A stretch of 64,000 nucleotides of DNA from JANWWM01 sp046719715 (GCA_046719715.1 JBDNCJ010000002.1:1-64000); one strand, 5' to 3'; shown: positions 18,099-27,436, numbered from the stretch's first letter. The notes: generated by a model from the letters alone, not told the origin. Numbers and translations are program-made.

Positions 18099-18125
18099 AA
18101 AAAAGCGACCCCAATCGAGTCGCTT
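18099..18125 (-). terminator. Intrinsic terminator of the lipoprotein gene
   Basis: Read on the minus strand, AAGCGACTCGATTGGGGTCGC forms a 7-bp stem (AAGCGAC/GTCGCTT) followed by TTTTTTG. It starts about 34 bases after the lipoprotein stop at 18159. Confidence 0.85.
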
Positions 18126-18158
18126 CTTTGTTGTAAATGAACTCAATCGCAAATGTGC

Positions 18159-18932
18159 TTATTGAATGTTGACGCTCACGCTTGAAACGGCTTCTCCAAC
18201 GAGCACGGTTTCTTGATTGTTTGAAAACGTGTAGGTATAGCGCAAGACAATGACAAACCCCGACCCTGCCGAAAGTCCGCTCAGTGCGCTTGACGGAAAT
18301 GTCGTGCTTGACCCCGATGTGCCTTCTCTTGTAACGGTATTTCCACGCGAGTCGATGATGAAGACTTGCCAAGTTGTTCCACCAGAGCCGCCCGTCCATG
18401 AGACTTGGAAGTTGGCGTTCTTGTTCAGGTTCGCGCCCGTTGCAAGATTGGAGATTGAAACTCGGCTCGGCACGCTGATGGTGTTCGTCGTTAAGTTGTA
18501 GCCTTGCACCGTAAATTGCGCGTTGCCTGTGTAGTTGATTCCGATTGAGGTTGCGCCCGGCGTGATGTTGGCAGGGTTCGGCACAAAGTAAAACGTGCTG
18601 CCGTCTTTGGTGAGCGTATGAGTTGTGTTATTCGCTACAACGCTCACGCTGGTAGGTGAACCTTGATTAAAACGAGCAACCGCTTGCCCATAATCAATCT
18701 CTACATTTGGAATGCCCGGCACACCCGAACTGACCGAATACGCACCGCGCACCGCCACTAAAACATTTTGAGGCGTTACACCGCCGAAGCTCGTCGGCAC
18801 TTGGGGCAACGATGGCGTTCCGCTTCCGCTCCCCGACGGATTGTTCTCTTCCTTACACCCCGTTACGAGCATGCTCAAAAATATCACAAGAAGCGTCAGC
18901 ACGAGAGATGTTTCTCTGAAATTTTTGTTCAT
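18159..18932 (-). CDS. Secreted lipoprotein, beta-rich, unknown function
   Basis: The protein has 257 aa. A lipoprotein signal ends at the lipobox LVTGC (residues 22-26), followed by a Gly/Ser/Pro linker (SGSGSGTPSLPQ). The body is Ser/Thr/Gly/Asn-rich beta structure. Around residues 155-257 an Ig/fibronectin-like domain is suggested (NANFQVSWTGGSGGTTWQVF, then GSGFVIVLRYTYTF). No catalytic motif is visible. It is monocistronic with its own terminator. The family is not recognised; it may be a surface protein binding a polymer. Confidence 0.75.
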   Translation of the reverse strand: MNKNFRETSLVLTLLVIFLSMLVTGCKEENNPSGSGSGTPSLPQVPTSFGGVTPQNVLVAVRGAYSVSSGVPGIPNVEIDYGQAVARFNQGSPTSVSVVANNTTHTLTKDGSTFYFVPNPANITPGATSIGINYTGNAQFTVQGYNLTTNTISVPSRVSISNLATGANLNKNANFQVSWTGGSGGTTWQVFIIDSRGNTVTREGTSGSSTTFPSSALSGLSAGSGFVIVLRYTYTFSNNQETVLVGEAVSSVSVNIQ

Positions 18933-19050
18933 TGTTGGAAAAAGTTTTAGTTGAAAAAGTTAATTGAATTGTTTGACGACTATCAGCAGTTGAGAGCCTC
19001 AAAAATCGAAAACTGTGCCAGTGCGATTTTCGCCGATTTACCGCACTTTC

Positions 19051-19080
19051 AAACAAAAAAGCGTCTCAATTGTGAGACGC
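19051..19080 (-). terminator. Intrinsic terminator of the M1-type peptidase gene
   Basis: The perfect palindrome GCGTCTCAATTGTGAGACGC (19061-19080, apart from the centre) is followed on the minus strand by TTTTTTGTTT. It lies 78 bases past the peptidase stop at 19158. Confidence 0.9.
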
Positions 19081-19157
19081 TCTACTTAGGCTCTTGTCGC
19101 ACCGTAGCGACAGGCTTATTGAACTGAATTCTTTGGTCGTCGAGGATTACGGAACGC

Positions 19158-21266
19158 TTACGGGTTTTTGCCGTCCGCGCTCGATTCGGTTTTATCGGGC
19201 TGTTTGTATTTGGGGTCAAAGAGCTTGTTGTTCGCTAAATTCACATCGGGCAGTTTTTTATCGGGATCTAATTCCACGCCGACAATTTTCTTTTCTGACC
19301 ACACGGGCGCAATAAACTCATTACCTCGAAGCCAGATTTCAACGGGCAGTTTGCGTCGTTCCGTAGAGCCGTCTTCGTAGGTGATTTCCATTTCAACGGG
19401 CATGACCATCTCTTTGCGATTGACGAGGAAAATGCGGTTGTAGTATTGGTCAAGCGAATCGAGCGTGTGGACGGAATCGACGGATTGGTCAAGTTGCGAC
19501 GTCGTGTAGAACCAGCCGCGCCAAAACCACGCCAAGTCTTCGCCCGCTGCGTCGTCCATCGTTCTGAAAAAATCTTCCGGCGAAGGGTGTTTGTATTTCC
19601 AACGCCGAATGTATTCTTTGAACGCCGCATCGAAACGCTCTTCACCCAAGACGACTTCGCGCAAGGCAACGAGTGCCGCCGCCGTTTTCGCATAAGCATT
19701 TTGACCGAGATTGCGAATCGCGTGTGGGTGCGTCATCAACGGTTGATGCTCTTCGGAGCGCATATACGGCACAATGTCGCGCGCTTCGCCGCGTCGCGCC
19801 TTGCGTTCAGGATACTTTTCTTTTTCGCCGTAGTAGCAGATAAACGAGTTCAACCCTTCATCGAGCCACGCATATCGTCGCTCATTATTCTGCACAATCA
19901 TCGGAAACCACGTGTGCCCGACTTCGTGAAGCGTAACGGCAAAGAGCCGAAAATCGTTATACCGCTCCCGACAAAAAATCATCATCGGATATTCCATTCC
20001 GCCCGGCACCGAGCCATTGACGTTAATCATCGTGTTGTAGGGATAGGGAAACCATTTCTCGGAAAACTCTTTGAGCGAGAATCGAACATATTGCGTGGAT
20101 TCTTTCCACATTTGTTGCCCTTCGACGGGGTAGAGCGATTGTGCCAAAATGCCGTTCCACTGCGCGGCGTCCCAAATGAAGGCGGCTGATGAGGCAAAGG
20201 CAAAATCGCGCACGTTGTCGGCTTTGTAGTGCCAGACAAGTTCGCCCGTTTGTTTCGGGCGTGTCCACGACGCGCCAACTTCATCGCGTCCGATAATCAT
20301 GACTGTTTCATCGCTTTTAGCGGCTTTGGCTAATCGCTCGCGAAGCGTTGATGTTAAAACTTCATTCGGATTTTGAAGCGTGCCCGTCGCCAAACAAATG
20401 TGATTGGCTGGAACCGTGAGTTTCACATCAAACGAACCGTATTCGGTGTAGAACTCGCCTGCACCAAGATATTGGTCGGTGTTCCACCCCGAAAGGTCGT
20501 CATAAACGCACATTCTTGGATACCATTGCGCAATTTGATATACCCAGCCTTGCTTGCACTCTTCGCGTCCCATGCGACCTGTAAAGGGAATCGCAAACGA
20601 CCACTCCATCTCGAGTTGCACCACGCCCCCATTTGGCACAAGTGGTTCGGGCAAGTCAATGCGCATCATCGTATCGTTGATTTTGAACTTGGCTTTCGAT
20701 TTTGTCTTCTTTTGTGGCGCGCGTTTTCCTTTTTTGACGGGTTGCGTTTGCATTGTTATGACTTCGACATCAGTGATGTCCATTCCGCCATCAAATTCAG
20801 AAGAGCGGAAGAGCGACGGCTCGGTTGGGTCGTCGGCTTCTTTGATAAGACGCGCACGCATTTTCGGATTGGACAGATTTTGGTCGAGCTGAACCCACAC
20901 ATAGTAAAGCGTATCGGGCGAGTTGTTGGTGTAGGTGATCGTTTCCATTCCAGACAGCACATGTTCAAGGGTGTCAATTTTTGCCGAAATGACATAGTCG
21001 GCGCGATTTTGCCAATACTGATGCGACGGCGCGCCCGACCCCGTTCGATACGGCGAAAGCACCCAATCGAATCGGCGAAACGTGGATTGATTTTCAAATG
21101 GCACACGTCTCCCCACAATTTGGATTGGCTCTATGACCGTGTCGGCAGAAAGTTCAAGGTTCATTTTATCCTCGTCCGTTGCCGTGTTGGACGACGCACA
21201 TGCGGAAATAACTAAAAAGAAAAGAGCCATGCAGGCTTTTACAAGCCATTGAGATGTGATTTTCAT
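19158..21266 (-). CDS. M1-family (gluzincin) metallopeptidase, lipoprotein
   Basis: The protein has 702 aa. The signal ends in a lipobox (VISAC, about residue 23), so the enzyme should be anchored facing the periplasm or surface. A beta-rich N-terminal domain (about 70-300) precedes the catalytic domain. The substrate-binding GGMEYPMMIF stands in for the GAMEN motif. HEVGHTWFP at about 444-452 is followed by the third zinc ligand, Glu in AWLDEGLNSF, 18 residues after the second His, as in M1 enzymes. A linker KGKRAPQKKTKSKAK near 180 is strongly basic. The C-terminus is Lys/Ser-rich, with no ERAP-like domain. It probably trims peptides from protein breakdown. It is monocistronic. Confidence 0.92.
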   Translation of the reverse strand: MKITSQWLVKACMALFFLVISACASSNTATDEDKMNLELSADTVIEPIQIVGRRVPFENQSTFRRFDWVLSPYRTGSGAPSHQYWQNRADYVISAKIDTLEHVLSGMETITYTNNSPDTLYYVWVQLDQNLSNPKMRARLIKEADDPTEPSLFRSSEFDGGMDITDVEVITMQTQPVKKGKRAPQKKTKSKAKFKINDTMMRIDLPEPLVPNGGVVQLEMEWSFAIPFTGRMGREECKQGWVYQIAQWYPRMCVYDDLSGWNTDQYLGAGEFYTEYGSFDVKLTVPANHICLATGTLQNPNEVLTSTLRERLAKAAKSDETVMIIGRDEVGASWTRPKQTGELVWHYKADNVRDFAFASSAAFIWDAAQWNGILAQSLYPVEGQQMWKESTQYVRFSLKEFSEKWFPYPYNTMINVNGSVPGGMEYPMMIFCRERYNDFRLFAVTLHEVGHTWFPMIVQNNERRYAWLDEGLNSFICYYGEKEKYPERKARRGEARDIVPYMRSEEHQPLMTHPHAIRNLGQNAYAKTAAALVALREVVLGEERFDAAFKEYIRRWKYKHPSPEDFFRTMDDAAGEDLAWFWRGWFYTTSQLDQSVDSVHTLDSLDQYYNRIFLVNRKEMVMPVEMEITYEDGSTERRKLPVEIWLRGNEFIAPVWSEKKIVGVELDPDKKLPDVNLANNKLFDPKYKQPDKTESSADGKNP

Positions 21267-21364
21267 GTAAGTGAATTTTGGAACACAAGAGATTGTTTTA
21301 ATGAAACCAAAGTTATTGAAATTCGTGTGCTTTTTGTTAAGTTCGCTTCATCAAAATTGATGTT

Positions 21365-21739
21365 ATGCAAACACGCTTGCTCCATATTTTTCCGATTCTT
21401 TTTGCATTCGTGCTTTACACGATTCCGCTTTGCCAATGCGCGGAAATGATAAAGGCAAAAGCGGCACCTTCGTGCTGTTCGGCATCAAGCCTAACGGAGT
21501 CAGGTGCGCATAAGGCTTGCACCGATGCCACAGAATGCTGCGCTGACGGCATCAACGCGGAAAAAATGAAAACTGAAAAATCGTTTGAATCCGCACAAGT
21601 TTCGCTTTCTTCTCCTGCGCTGGTTTCAGTTATTGAGTTTCCTTCGCTTTTTGCTTCTACCCAATCGATTTCCTTTAACAACGCTTTCTCGGTACACTCT
21701 CCACCGACACAGGCTTTCTTGCAAGTGTTTTTGATTTAG
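21365..21739 (+). CDS. Secreted Cys-containing protein of the metal cluster
   Basis: The protein has 124 aa. An N-terminal signal (MQTRLLHIFPILFAFVLYTI) is followed by six or seven cysteines in the first 65 residues (PLCQCAE, SCCSAS, KACTDATECCADG). The rest is low in cysteine and unlike any family I recognise. It is followed 75 bases later by a 57-aa peptide with the same plan (signal, then cysteines). The position before YHS and HMA genes suggests a periplasmic or surface metal-binding role, which is inference. Confidence 0.6.
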   Translation: MQTRLLHIFPILFAFVLYTIPLCQCAEMIKAKAAPSCCSASSLTESGAHKACTDATECCADGINAEKMKTEKSFESAQVSLSSPALVSVIEFPSLFASTQSISFNNAFSVHSPPTQAFLQVFLI

Positions 21740-21814
21740 GATTTACGGTGTTCTTTCGCTTGTCTGCGCATTGATTTTGAACATCGTAATTCTAAACTCA
21801 AACACTTTTTCATC

Positions 21815-21988
21815 ATGAAATCCATCATTCTTTTTTCGGCGATTTTATTCACGTTCAGTTTTGCACCGCAAAAGTCGGAAGTTTCCGAAGCCAAATCGTG
21901 CTGTGTGAATGCGTGTTGCACCACCTGCACATGCGGCGAGTGCACCTCTTGTGCTACTTGCGCCGAGTGCACTTCGTGCTGTGAATAA
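21815..21988 (+). CDS. 57-aa secreted cysteine-rich peptide (12 Cys), metallothionein-like
   Basis: An ATG-to-TAA frame of 57 codons. The first 17 residues are a signal (MKSIILFSAILFTFSFA). After KSEVSEAK, all remaining 29 residues are a dense Cys array: CCVNACCTTCTCGECTSC, then ATCAECTSCCE. It has 12 cysteines with CC, CxC and CxxC spacing, as in metallothioneins, but no His or aromatic residues. The run of TGC/TGT codons is unlike the rest of the window and unlikely to arise by chance. No ribosome site is evident. A secreted soft-metal (Cu, Zn, Cd, Hg) chelator is the natural inference from the neighbours; a disulfide-knotted peptide is the alternative. Confidence 0.72.
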   Translation: MKSIILFSAILFTFSFAPQKSEVSEAKSCCVNACCTTCTCGECTSCATCAECTSCCE

Positions 21989-22076
21989 TTCATTTTGAAT
22001 TTTTCGCGCTGAACTTTATTTCTGCGAAAGCCTGTTTCCGAAGCGAAGCAGGCTTTCACTTTAACTCAATCCAAAT

Positions 22077-22361
22077 ATGAAAACGCTTTCCATTTTATCA
22101 TTGATGATTATCGTTTCACTTTCGGCTTGCCAGAAGAGCGAGCCAAAGCAAGAAGTTGCAAAACCCATGTTTAACGAAGTGTGTCCGATTTCAGGCGAAC
22201 CCGTAAGCGCGAAGTCAAAAACGGTTGAACACGAGGGTAAAGTGTATGGCTTTTGTTGCAACAGTTGCGAGCCGAAGTTCAAAGCCGACCCCGCCAAGTA
22301 TTCTGCGAAGGTTAGTGCCGACGGCAAAGCCTTTCTCGGCGAAAAAGAACCTATGCACTAA
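22077..22361 (+). CDS. YHS-domain lipoprotein
   Basis: The protein has 94 aa. The signal ends in a lipobox (SLSAC, residue 18). One YHS/TRASH-like domain follows: CPISGEPVSAKSKTVEHEGK, then VYGFCCNSCEPKFKADPAKY. CPISGEPV and FCCNSC are the metal-ligand positions of the family. YHS proteins accompany copper and other heavy-metal transporters as metal-binding chaperones. It lies 88 bases after the Cys-rich peptide and 14 bases before the HMA-DUF4396 gene. Confidence 0.85.
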   Translation: MKTLSILSLMIIVSLSACQKSEPKQEVAKPMFNEVCPISGEPVSAKSKTVEHEGKVYGFCCNSCEPKFKADPAKYSAKVSADGKAFLGEKEPMH

Positions 22362-22375
22362 GTTTCCAAAAATAA

Positions 22376-23152
22376 ATGCTGATGATGACTGAACCCTTAT
22401 CTCAAACGATTACAGAGTTTGCAGTCAGCGGCATGCACTGTCAAGGGTGTGTTCAATCGGTTGAATCGGCTCTTTCATCAGTGGAAGGGGTTGAATCGGT
22501 AAAGGTTTCACTGTTTCCAGCGAAAGCGGTGCTGGTGCTTAAAGGTGATGTGCCGCTCTCGACACTCAATCGTGCGTTGAAATCCGTCGGCGATTACACG
22601 CTTTCGGAGTGGAAAGGCGATGCCGATTCTGCTTTGCCTTTTTCGCTTCCTGTTGTCAGTGCGCCGATGACTTCATCGGTTGCGCCAACTTCAAACGCCC
22701 CCCGTTCAAAAGCGTTTTGGCTTGATGCGCCGAAGTGGAAACGCGCCTCGTTTAACACGCTCAACTGCTTGATTGGCTGCTCGATTGGCGATTTTGGATT
22801 TATCATTTATGCGCAAAGTGTCGGCTTGGCGTGGTCAATGTGGGCGATTATGGGCGTCGCGATTCTGTGCGGACTGACGACTTCCGTCATGCTTGAAACC
22901 GTGATTCTCAAAGTGCGAGAAGGTTTTTCTTGGTCGCTTGCCTTGCAGACGGCTTTCTCAATGAGTTTCCTCTCGATGCTTGCGATGGAAATTTCCGAAA
23001 ATGCAACAGATTACTTGCTCACGGGCGGAACCGTCATGCCGCACGAGCCTTTCTATTGGATTGCATTGGGAATCGCCCTCATCGCAGGATTCCTTGTGCC
23101 GCTTCCCTACAATTATTGGAAACTCAAAAAATTCAACAAGTCTTGCCACTGA
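22376..23152 (+). CDS. HMA-domain fused to DUF4396 membrane protein
   Basis: The protein has 258 aa. Residues 10-75 are a heavy-metal-associated domain with the MHCQGC metal-binding loop. A Pro/Ser-rich linker (about 80-118) leads to a membrane domain with four or five helices, beginning at FNTLNCLIGCSIGDFGFII and ending LPYNYWKLKKFNKSCH. The CSIGDF and TAFSMSFLSMLAMEISENAT blocks are those of DUF4396. A cysteine pair in LNCLIGC and the terminal Cys-His may take metal inside the membrane. There is no ATPase domain or P-type motif, so transport, if any, is not ATP-driven here. The start could be any of three near ATGs (22376, 22382, 22385). Confidence 0.85.
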   Translation: MLMMTEPLSQTITEFAVSGMHCQGCVQSVESALSSVEGVESVKVSLFPAKAVLVLKGDVPLSTLNRALKSVGDYTLSEWKGDADSALPFSLPVVSAPMTSSVAPTSNAPRSKAFWLDAPKWKRASFNTLNCLIGCSIGDFGFIIYAQSVGLAWSMWAIMGVAILCGLTTSVMLETVILKVREGFSWSLALQTAFSMSFLSMLAMEISENATDYLLTGGTVMPHEPFYWIALGIALIAGFLVPLPYNYWKLKKFNKSCH

Positions 23153-23471
23153 TGTTCCAGCCATACTTCCGACCGCGCCATTCAGAATGTGAACAGTTAT
23201 TCTTTTGAATACAGCAAAGCGCATTGATTACTGAAGCCCGATAATACCTTCGCAAAATTTGCGACGCCAAAAGCCGAAACAGCCGATTTCCCCTGTAACG
23301 CCTTATTTCATCAGCACTTAAAATTAACGAAAAAAAAATCGAGCGTCGATTTTCCTTGCATCGCCTAAACGCCCGCCGTAACTTTGTTGCGAACTTTGTT
23401 CCTTACCAATTTTCAAAAACAAAAGACCCGTTTTCCCACAACGAGAAAACGCGCCCGAAACAAAATGAAGT
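23153..23471. other. 319-base gap with a weak hairpin, no gene
   Basis: I see no convincing coding frame. An AAAATCGA-GCG-TCGATTTT inverted repeat (23335-23353) is flanked by an A run on its left, so it could weakly terminate either strand. The last 100 bases upstream of the lipoprotein gene are AT-rich with several TTTG motifs that may include its promoter, but no defined -10/-35 pair can be supported. Confidence 0.5.
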
Positions 23472-24890
23472 ATGAAGTATTCTTTTTCCATCACGCGCTT
23501 ACCTTTCGCACTCTTGCTCCTGCTCACTCTCCACAGTTGCAAAGAGAACCCGATGAGGTCTATAGAACCTTCGTCTTCAGTTTCCCTCTCTGTTATCTCT
23601 GTGTTATCCAACGAGGTATGGCTGAAACTCTCATTCGCGGATAGTTTAGAGCAACCGCGCGATTTTAGGATTTTGAGAAACGACTCGATTCTCATTCGTG
23701 GGTCGCTCTTTAGCAAAGACACGTTGATTGCCGACCGTGCGTTTTCATCGCCGATATTTCAAGATGGAACGTCGATTCGCCCCAACCGCGACTATACTTT
23801 TTCAGCGGTGCGCCTCAATGAACAAACCGGCGTGATTCTCGATAGCAGCAAAACGCTCCGCACCCGAACCTTGGACACCACCAGCCATGATTATACATGG
23901 ACAACCACCGCGCTCGGTGAAGGGTCAAGCATCTTGAGAGACGTGGCGATTGTTAGTGATACATGTGCATACGTTGTTGGACAAATGTTTTTTCGGGATT
24001 CCACAGGACAGATAAATCGGGATAAACCCTTTTGTTTCGCAACGTGGGATGGGCGCCAATGGAGAACATCTCAACTCAGAATATCTGATGGAACTAACAC
24101 ATCAATCGTTCCAGAGTTCAGAGGAATTTTTGCTTTTAGCCCTACTGATGTTTGGGTTGCGGCTGTTGGCGTGTGGCGGGTTAATCCGACTACAGGACAA
24201 ACGCAATCATTTAATGAACTATTGCGATTTAATCCTGCGTTTATCCTATCTCCTGAACAAAGCATTGAAAAACTTTGGGGAACGGCTCCAAATAATATCT
24301 ATGGTGTAGGGTTAAAAGGGGCAATCGTTCATTACAACGGTCAGCGTTGGCAACGCATGGAAAGCGGGACGACGATTGACTTGCGAGATATTTACGGTAC
24401 ACCAGACGGGAAAGAAGTTTGGGCGGTCGGGCATGAAGGCGCGTTACCTTTTGGTGTTGTTCTTCGTCTGGAAAATGGACGGTGGGTCAAGAAATTTGAT
24501 ACGTCTTTTCCCAACTATCCCGACGCCGAATTTGCTCAAGCGATTTGGATGGATAACCATCGCGCCATCTTTTCTAACAGCCGTGCAGTTTGGCAATCAC
24601 TCGTTTACCCTATCAACAAATTCCCCGGCGCCTATCTCGACGATAATAATTTTATAAACAACATCCGCTCGTTGCGCGGCTCTGCGCATAATGATATCAC
24701 AGCCGTTGGCGACTTTAGTTCGATATGGCATTGGAACGGTTACAACTGGCGTTTTTATTCCCAACTTCAACGCGAAAACGATCTTTACCTAGACGTGGCA
24801 GTAACCAGCCGTGTTATCGTATCTGTTGGAATACGAAGACTTCCTTCTTTTAGAAGCGAGGGCTTGATAACCATCGGGCGAAAACCCTAA
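23472..24890 (+). CDS. Lipoprotein with propeller-like repeats
   Basis: The protein has 472 aa. Signal and lipobox (LTLHSC, about residue 23) are followed by a fibronectin-like domain (about 35-135). Repeated blades then contain W-D/N-G-x-x-W motifs: FCFATWDGRQWRTSQL, GAIVHYNGQRWQRMESG, SSIWHWNGYNWRFYSQ. Between them are phrases like DVWVAAVGVWRV and KEVWAVGHEGALP. This is the pattern of secreted beta-propeller lipoproteins common in Chlorobiota/Ignavibacteria. It probably sits on the cell surface and binds something rather than cuts it. No partner is evident; the next gene is a secreted metallopeptidase. Confidence 0.75.
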   Translation: MKYSFSITRLPFALLLLLTLHSCKENPMRSIEPSSSVSLSVISVLSNEVWLKLSFADSLEQPRDFRILRNDSILIRGSLFSKDTLIADRAFSSPIFQDGTSIRPNRDYTFSAVRLNEQTGVILDSSKTLRTRTLDTTSHDYTWTTTALGEGSSILRDVAIVSDTCAYVVGQMFFRDSTGQINRDKPFCFATWDGRQWRTSQLRISDGTNTSIVPEFRGIFAFSPTDVWVAAVGVWRVNPTTGQTQSFNELLRFNPAFILSPEQSIEKLWGTAPNNIYGVGLKGAIVHYNGQRWQRMESGTTIDLRDIYGTPDGKEVWAVGHEGALPFGVVLRLENGRWVKKFDTSFPNYPDAEFAQAIWMDNHRAIFSNSRAVWQSLVYPINKFPGAYLDDNNFINNIRSLRGSAHNDITAVGDFSSIWHWNGYNWRFYSQLQRENDLYLDVAVTSRVIVSVGIRRLPSFRSEGLITIGRKP

Positions 24891-25045
24891 CTCAAAAGGA
24901 AGTGTGTTTATGACATGAGTAAGAATAAAGAAGCAAGGATTTGGTTGCCGCCAAACCCTTGCCAAAACACAAACGAAAGCCGTGTGTTTACACAGTCGCA
25001 TAGTGATGCGAGACGTCATGCTTTTTGTTTGCCGAAAAAGATACC

Positions 25046-27436
25046 ATGATTTCTAACAACAAAATGTCTACTCCAATGAAAAATTTTCTCATTCGACCGC
25101 GTCTTCAGAGGCTTTTATTAGCCATAGTTGGTTATTTATCGTGCATTAGTGCAGTGTCGGCGCAAACAACACCAACGGATATTTGCATTGAGGGTGTCCC
25201 GAGTAAAATTGAAAGCGCGCCTCCAAGCCCATGTCCGCTTCAAGCGCAGCTTCGTAATTTTTTTCCACCGATTCAGAAGCAAGTGCGTGTCAAATTCTGG
25301 ATTATCCGTAGTTCTAACGGAACTTTGGAACCTGGAATCATTACAACTGCACAAGCCAATCAACTTTTTACAACGATAAACACTCAGTACAACTCAACCC
25401 GCATTCAGTTCTCGTTAGTCGGTATCGAATTCATTGATAATGATAGTTATAGTGATGTGTTATCATTCAATGAGCGATTGGCTATGCTCAATCAGTATCA
25501 ATCGCCAGATGCCATTGATATTTTTTTTGTACCGGTTTTTGTTGCATCTGATAGCTCACGACCGCAAGGCGCAGTTTTAGGCGTACCGCGCCCTGCTTAT
25601 AAATCTGCTGTGATTGCAAGATCCGGAATTAGAGCCAACGCAGTCGATTCTAATAGTGTGTTCAGTGCCACAAAAGCCGGAAAAGTAGTCGCTCATGAAA
25701 TGGGGCATATATTCGGCTTGCAACATACTCATGGTTTTCCAGGAAATTCCCAAGAGTTGCCTGATGTCTCCAACTATAGCACAGCTGGGGATTGGCTTTT
25801 AGATACGCCGGCAGAGCCATATAATTCGAATGCAGGGATAAGAGGGTTGGTAAGCGAATCGGGATGCACTTACAGCGGAGATCCTCAGTATAGTCCGGGT
25901 ACATTGAACGGCGTTTTCAATCAAATGTCTTATGCCACTTTAAATACACGAACCTGTATCGGGTATTTTAGTTTAGATCAAGCCTGTGTGATGAACTGGG
26001 CACTTGAGACAAACCCATTTAACAACATCGCCAATACGAATACGAAATCTATCGTCGTAAGCAATAGAACAGGCGCAACGGTGATTCCAAATAGCAGCAT
26101 AACATTACGATTGAACAATACCGGCGCGACACAAACCATTCAATCAGGCAATTCAACATCCATATTGCAGGGTAGCAGTTATCTCAGCACCACCAGCAAC
26201 GAGAGATTCAATCCTGGGCATCCCGGTATCTCAATTACTGAGTCTGTCAAGCATCAATTCTGGGACATAGATCCTCAACAATTCACTATCAATCAAAATT
26301 TTGCGTTGGAACCAACTGCGTCAGGTCGAGTCGCTATATTCAATCCGGTTTCCGCCGCAACGGTTCGCCCTGACTTGATAGATGCGCCATCAAGCGGCAC
26401 TTCGTGGTCAGGGGTCTTAGAGATGAAAGACCCGTGGTATTACAACGGAACAAGCAATCCGAACAGTTTTATTCCATACAGTTCGAGTGCGCCGTTTAAT
26501 CAAACCGGCACTTATAAAAACACAGGCGGTGTATTCACAGGCATAGACCCGCTATCCGCGCCAGTGTTTTACGCCGTCCGTGCGCCGCAAACGCAAAGCG
26601 TGAACGGGTATCCGGCGGAGTTTCAATCATGGCAAGCCAGCAACGCCACCTTGCAAAACCCCTCGAACTTAGAAACCGCCGTCCGATTCAACGCGCCGAA
26701 TGCCGTCGTTACGGCGCGCTACAAAGGGCGGTTGCTCTCGTCTCTGGCTAACGCGACAAGTTCGGGAAGCCAACGCACGCTTGCTAATGCACAAGGTGCA
26801 ACGCTCTACAACAATGTATTTTATCTTGTTTATGAATCCGCAGGCAAAATCTGGCTGACCTACTCCACCAACAGCGGCACAAGTTGGACAAACGAACGCT
26901 ATCTCGGCGACGGCAAAAACCCAACGGTTGCCGCCAGTTCGCAATTCGCCTTGATTGCTTGGAACACGGGTTCGGGGCAACTCAATTGCAGGCTGTTCTC
27001 ATATGACCCTGTTGCGCCTGGCGGCACAGAGGCAGAGGTTCAATCCCAAACATTGGGCGGCGGCAGTGGTTCAGACGATGTGCCGTTCATTGCTATGGGA
27101 CGCACCACAGGCGTTTTATCCAACCAAACCGAAACCGCTTCGCTGGCACTGACGCTCTCCGACGTCGGCTTGAACGGCAGTTCGCGCACGGGCTTAACCT
27201 ATCACGAACTCGGTGCAAACTTGCTTCCCGATACGCTCGCCCTCTCGCCAAGCACGGTGTTCTCGCTTCTGAAAAGTCGTCGCTTCAATTTGAACTCGCT
27301 GAACTCGTTGCTTGCGGATTCCGTCAATCAAATTTTCGCCGTCGTCAAAGTGCGCTCCGAGCATCTTTACGACCTCACACAAAACAACCCCGTTCAACTC
27401 GCCGTTGAACTCGTGAGTGCCCAAACGAATCAATAA
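25046..27436 (+). CDS. Secreted M43-like (cytophagalysin/pappalysin type) metallopeptidase
   Basis: The protein has 796 aa from the ATG at 25046; an ATG at 25079 (MKNFLIRP) would fit the signal peptide even better. The catalytic motif is VVAHEMGHIFGLQHTH, near residues 210-225. The M43 follow-on signature is GDWLLDTPAEP, and the Met-turn is FNQMSYATLNTRTCIGYF, close to the family's N-x-MSY-x-C-x-x-x-F form. The rest (about 330-796) is Asn/Ser/Thr-rich beta structure, perhaps carbohydrate or cell-wall binding, with a stretch LTYSTNSGTSWTNE like a sialidase Asp-box. No T9SS sorting domain is present. The stop codon abuts the palindromic repeat that carries the insertion sequence. Confidence 0.85.
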   Translation: MISNNKMSTPMKNFLIRPRLQRLLLAIVGYLSCISAVSAQTTPTDICIEGVPSKIESAPPSPCPLQAQLRNFFPPIQKQVRVKFWIIRSSNGTLEPGIITTAQANQLFTTINTQYNSTRIQFSLVGIEFIDNDSYSDVLSFNERLAMLNQYQSPDAIDIFFVPVFVASDSSRPQGAVLGVPRPAYKSAVIARSGIRANAVDSNSVFSATKAGKVVAHEMGHIFGLQHTHGFPGNSQELPDVSNYSTAGDWLLDTPAEPYNSNAGIRGLVSESGCTYSGDPQYSPGTLNGVFNQMSYATLNTRTCIGYFSLDQACVMNWALETNPFNNIANTNTKSIVVSNRTGATVIPNSSITLRLNNTGATQTIQSGNSTSILQGSSYLSTTSNERFNPGHPGISITESVKHQFWDIDPQQFTINQNFALEPTASGRVAIFNPVSAATVRPDLIDAPSSGTSWSGVLEMKDPWYYNGTSNPNSFIPYSSSAPFNQTGTYKNTGGVFTGIDPLSAPVFYAVRAPQTQSVNGYPAEFQSWQASNATLQNPSNLETAVRFNAPNAVVTARYKGRLLSSLANATSSGSQRTLANAQGATLYNNVFYLVYESAGKIWLTYSTNSGTSWTNERYLGDGKNPTVAASSQFALIAWNTGSGQLNCRLFSYDPVAPGGTEAEVQSQTLGGGSGSDDVPFIAMGRTTGVLSNQTETASLALTLSDVGLNGSSRTGLTYHELGANLLPDTLALSPSTVFSLLKSRRFNLNSLNSLLADSVNQIFAVVKVRSEHLYDLTQNNPVQLAVELVSAQTNQ

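Noticed and set aside
23335..23353. Small AT-rich hairpin as a terminator of the HMA-DUF4396 gene
   Set aside because: It lies about 180 bases past the stop, with a weak stem and only a short T run on the plus strand; listed only as part of the intergenic stretch.
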